From assembly GCA_973895155.1 (NCBI GenBank), contig OZ316892.1, positions 5,952,001 to 6,016,000 on the forward strand: DNA of 64,000 nucleotides, in the 5' to 3' direction. The DNA comes from Marsupella aquatica. Its lineage: Eukaryota > Marchantiophyta. A program made the position numbers and the translations under genes. This document shows positions 60,981-64,000 of this stretch, one piece after another (positions within the stretch are counted from its first letter, which is position 1; every line of letters starts with the position of its first letter). The notes below the pieces were generated by a model that ran no database searches, had not been told where the DNA came from, and worked only from the letters and a program-made list of their open reading frames with translations.

Positions 60981-61310
60981 GTGTAGTAGTGGGAGTCCTG
61001 GTTTCTCCTCAGCCCTTGGCTGGTCCGCTTTGGGGCTCTGGTTCAACCCTCTCCCTCCTGGTCTGGGTCATGACCCCCTTGTGGCTACCCTACCAGGTGC
61101 ATGCTCTGGAGTTGATGGCCTATCCTCTGTTGGATGGGTCAGCTCTGGGTCATGACCCCCTTGTGGCTACCCTACACCGAGGTGCATGCTCCGGAGTTGA
61201 TAGACCCTCGGAGTTGATGGTCTATCCTCTGTTGGATGGGTTGATGGTCTATCCTCTCCTCTGTTGGATGGGTCAGCTTGCTTTTTGATTGCAGGGCAAA
61301 AAACAAAGAA
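60868..61310 (+). mobile_element. SINE-like dispersed repeat copy (a), tRNA-like head
   Basis: The head TGGTCAGCTGGCCAGGGGGG followed by AGATTCAATCCTCC resembles RNA polymerase III A and B boxes (B consensus GGTTCGANTCC). Then come a (GT)n run (60,948-60,974), a CTTGGCTGGTCCGCTTTGGGG body, AACCCTCTCCCTCCTGGTCTGGGTC and CCCTTGTGGCTACCCTAC, with GGAGTTGATGG.CTATCCTCTGTTGGATGGGTC repeated about three times, and a final A-rich GGGCAAAAAAC. Minus-strand copies lie near 24.1, 41.3 and 42.6 kb. Confidence 0.55.
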
Positions 61311-64000
61311 CTTGACCAGAAAACCACTTTGGCTAGAAAAAACACAATGAAGGGCCTCAAATTACACAACACAGAATCAAGAAGCTCCGTTGAGCTGGCA
61401 GGCAGAACAGAGTCTGCCCATAAAGTTGCCTTGCAGCCAACCAGGTGCCCAAATTACTCTCCAGCACGGCAATTCCTAAGCAAAAGTTGCTCACTCTAGT
61501 GACGAGCTACAGGAGTCCCTGCTCTGGAGCAATTGGGCGCTTTCAACGGCGCTCTACAAATTTCCTAAGTCGTAAATCACACAATCTGCAGCTCGCGGAG
61601 CTGCAGGGTCGTCAAACCTTATCCAATTCCTTGCATCCTCCGTTCCTCATTGGCCTTCTCCAGTCCTCCTCCTCCATCCATGCATCCAGCTTGCCATTGA
61701 GCCAGCCAGCCGCCCAGGAAGTTACTCGATGGCACTGCTTACAGTTCTCTTCCTTTACCTCTCTCCTCACTGCTTCTGGTGCGTCCTGATCAGGAACCTC
61801 CTTGTAGCCTTCTCGTAGCCTTCTCTCCTGATCCGCTGAGGAGATCGTGAGGGATTATCTCGAATTTCTTGCTGTGCTTCAATTGGACTGTTAGGTCCTG
61901 AAATCTGGGGATTCACTTTCTCTTCTCTCTGTGGGAGGTGTGAATCTAGACCCTGAATCAGTGCAGTGGATCAGACATGCTAACCATTTTGTGGATCTGC
62001 TTCTTCATCCAATTTCAGGTTCATTACCTGAGGGTGTTGCGGATATTTCTGAGGTGCTCCTGACCTTGGTCGGTCAGCTTCAAGAGAGAGAGAGAGGCTC
62101 CTGACCTCGGCTACATGCAGCACCCTAGAATTTCAGGGAGTGGAGTTTGGCAATTGGGTTTTCAGGAATTGGGCCAGAGATGGGCGGCGGCGAGATGTTG
62201 ACGAAGTTGAGCAGAGTTGCAGTGATGAATCCATCTCTGGGTCGGGATTGGGTTGCGATCCAACATGTAGCACAACCCAATTCAGGACGTGATCTCACAT
62301 GACAGCTGCTGAGCAAAGACACGTCTCGGTAAGTACGTTCTTCGTGCTTCTCACTCAATTGGATTCTTGATTCTGAACTGTTGATGAACTGCTGGCTGGG
62401 GACATGTTTAACCATTTGTGGTGCAAGAGTGGGAAACAAATGGTTGTCCGGTCTTGAGGAGCCAATTTCACCCTTGTTCCCCACCACACTCGATGCTTGG
62501 GCTAAGTTGATAATTTAAAGTGCAAGAAGAACAACGATTGTTAACGATGAACTGGACCTTCTCAGCCAAAGCAAATCAGTGTCAGGTCCTGTCCAGAAAC
62601 AAGTTTACCAGTCTACCTTACACGCCACGCAAAACCTTGTCACTACTATGTTCGGCTTGCATGTCTTATCCGGGCCATCATTGGATGCAAAACTATCGAA
62701 AGGGAGCTATTGGCGGTACAAGTGGGGCACAAACGTTCATCTCGTGAACCAGTTAAAGGAGAGATTTCTAAGCACAATATCTGACCAGGTTCGCCCAGAC
62801 ATGTAACGTAAGAAGACTTTAGTGAGCCTGTAGTTTTTGCTCCATAAATTTGTGTGAAATCCTTTACAAGGAATGGACGGCGAGTTGGTCTTATGTGAGA
62901 GAGGATCTTTCACCTGTCGACGACTCAATTCGGTGAGATTTGACTTTCGAGTAGGGTTTTATGTGTGAATTGAGTAAACGATGATGATCAACGAGTCAAG
63001 CTGCTGAAGAAGGAAGCAAAGCTTGGAATTCAAATCACTTTGAAACCCACCGAGAAGATGGTCAATGACGTTTTCGTCGAGTAGTGACGGACCTGGAGAT
63101 AAAGCACGATGCGCAGACCACTCAATTTGGAAGTATCTGAATCTCTGTACCGTTTCTATATGTACAGGCAGTGGGGCAGGTGAAGATAGTGTAGGAAATG
63201 GAAGTTAAGTGCGAGGGGAGGGACATATATGCCGCATGCTGCAGGGGGATAAGACTTGACTGATCATTAGAGGTATGAGAGCAACTTGAATATGGCATGG
63301 AGAGGACGCCCCGTGTTTGGAATAGTGAACCTAGTTGACTGGGTTGAAGTGGAACAAAACCGGAAAGAGAACGAAAAAACAATTCAGCTAATGAGCAGGA
63401 TTAAGCTTGCCGTGTATAGAGGAAATTGACACCAATGTTGGATTGGAATTACTAGAGCTCTGTATTGAATTCAGCGTAGTCCTCTGCTCCCCAGTACGAA
63501 ACGTCTGTGGTCTACAGTAGGTACTTCTCAAATTTGTGGATCTTGGGCACAGGCTTTTGTGAGCCGCATCTTAGACCAAAAGTGTAGATTTGAGATTGGG
63601 AGGGTGAACACTATACATCCAAATTGACACTTCGAAGGAAGGGTTTGTTAATTAAAAAATACAGGGATGTAAATTTTAGAACTGGAAATCGACGTGTGGC
63701 AAGGCTCAACGAGAAGATTGGAACAAATATGGAAAGGGTATCAAGAGAAAGCATAGAATACTATCTAGAGATACTGGACAGTAACTGGCTTTGCGAACAG
63801 ACTCTAAAGTTACCTCTAGACTTCAGTATCAATATCGAGAAAAAGCTGATACATCGAGAGGTTTGCAAACATATAAAGGTCGTGAATTAACTACAAAGTC
63901 CTTAACCAAATTCAAGTTGGAAAGGAAATAGTTCTCGATATATTTGTGTTTGAATCCTTCTCCGCTCTCAACTCCACTATTCTGCTCCTTCTTTGAAATC
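61311..64000. other. No gene recognised
   Basis: 61,490-62,130 is CT-rich with a perfect palindrome CTGCAGCTCGCGGAGCTGCAG near 61,587 and could be a promoter or leader for something beyond my recognition. 62.1-64.0 kb has open frames of up to 120 codons on both strands with no domain I know. A frame at 63,624-63,890 (ending ...CKHIKVVN) may be a short exon, but I cannot place it. Confidence 0.35.

Noticed and set aside
63624-63890. 88-codon + strand frame at the window end
   Set aside because: Cannot be assigned to any family or linked to neighbouring exons within the window.

Overview
This is nuclear DNA from a land plant. Intron-containing plant genes (RPL10A, a plant calmodulin-binding-domain protein, COP9 signalosome subunit 8, IMP4, a secreted class III peroxidase and a DOXC-type 2-oxoglutarate dioxygenase) sit between large tracts of plant-type repeats (Copia, CACTA/EnSpm, foldback elements, tRNA-like SINEs). 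Introns are mostly 90-700 bp. A non-seed plant such as a liverwort would fit, but the species cannot be fixed from the sequence alone.

Layout. 1-0.9 kb: CT-rich degenerate repeat and the RPL10A promoter. 0.93-2.1 kb: RPL10A (+). 2.1-10.2 kb: no gene recognised; three unrelated tandem arrays (5.9-6.6, 7.05-7.45 and 8.5-8.95 kb) lie in front of the calmodulin-binding protein gene (10.19-12.29 kb, +). 15.67-17.95 kb: CSN8 (-). 18.96-19.68 kb: a long inverted repeat. 21.85-23.78 kb: IMP4 (-). 24.0-24.8 kb: a tandem repeat split by a SINE-like insertion. 26.9-28.84 kb: class III peroxidase (-). 34.4-42.9 kb: a nest of decayed repeats (foldback element, truncated Copia, SINE-like copies, a second inverted-repeat element). 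43.9-47.2 kb: a dioxygenase gene (+), preceded by a four-unit array in which each unit looks like its own start-codon exon. 48.226-58.740 kb: a 10.5-kb CACTA-like transposon with matching ends and a 3-bp target duplication. 58.7-64 kb: repeats and unrecognised sequence.

The most unusual object is the 10.5-kb transposon. It carries a divergent pair of spliced genes: a (+) accessory DNA-binding-type protein and a (-) transposase gene that begins with an RS/His-rich exon ending in a transposase-associated zinc motif. Between that exon and the Tnp2 transposase core is a SET-type lysine methyltransferase domain, interrupted by one in-frame stop and one frameshift. AACGTCGT-like motifs recur in six clusters through the element, including introns and the divergent promoter, not only at the ends. 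The element's joined flanks resemble a repeat at 20.8-21.0 kb that looks like the unoccupied target, which supports the boundaries independently.

The host genes are housekeeping (ribosome: RPL10A, IMP4; ubiquitin pathway: CSN8) or secondary/cell-wall metabolism (peroxidase, dioxygenase). They do not form a functional cluster. All exon structures were spliced by eye from GT/AG signals, reading frame and family knowledge; no alignment was run.
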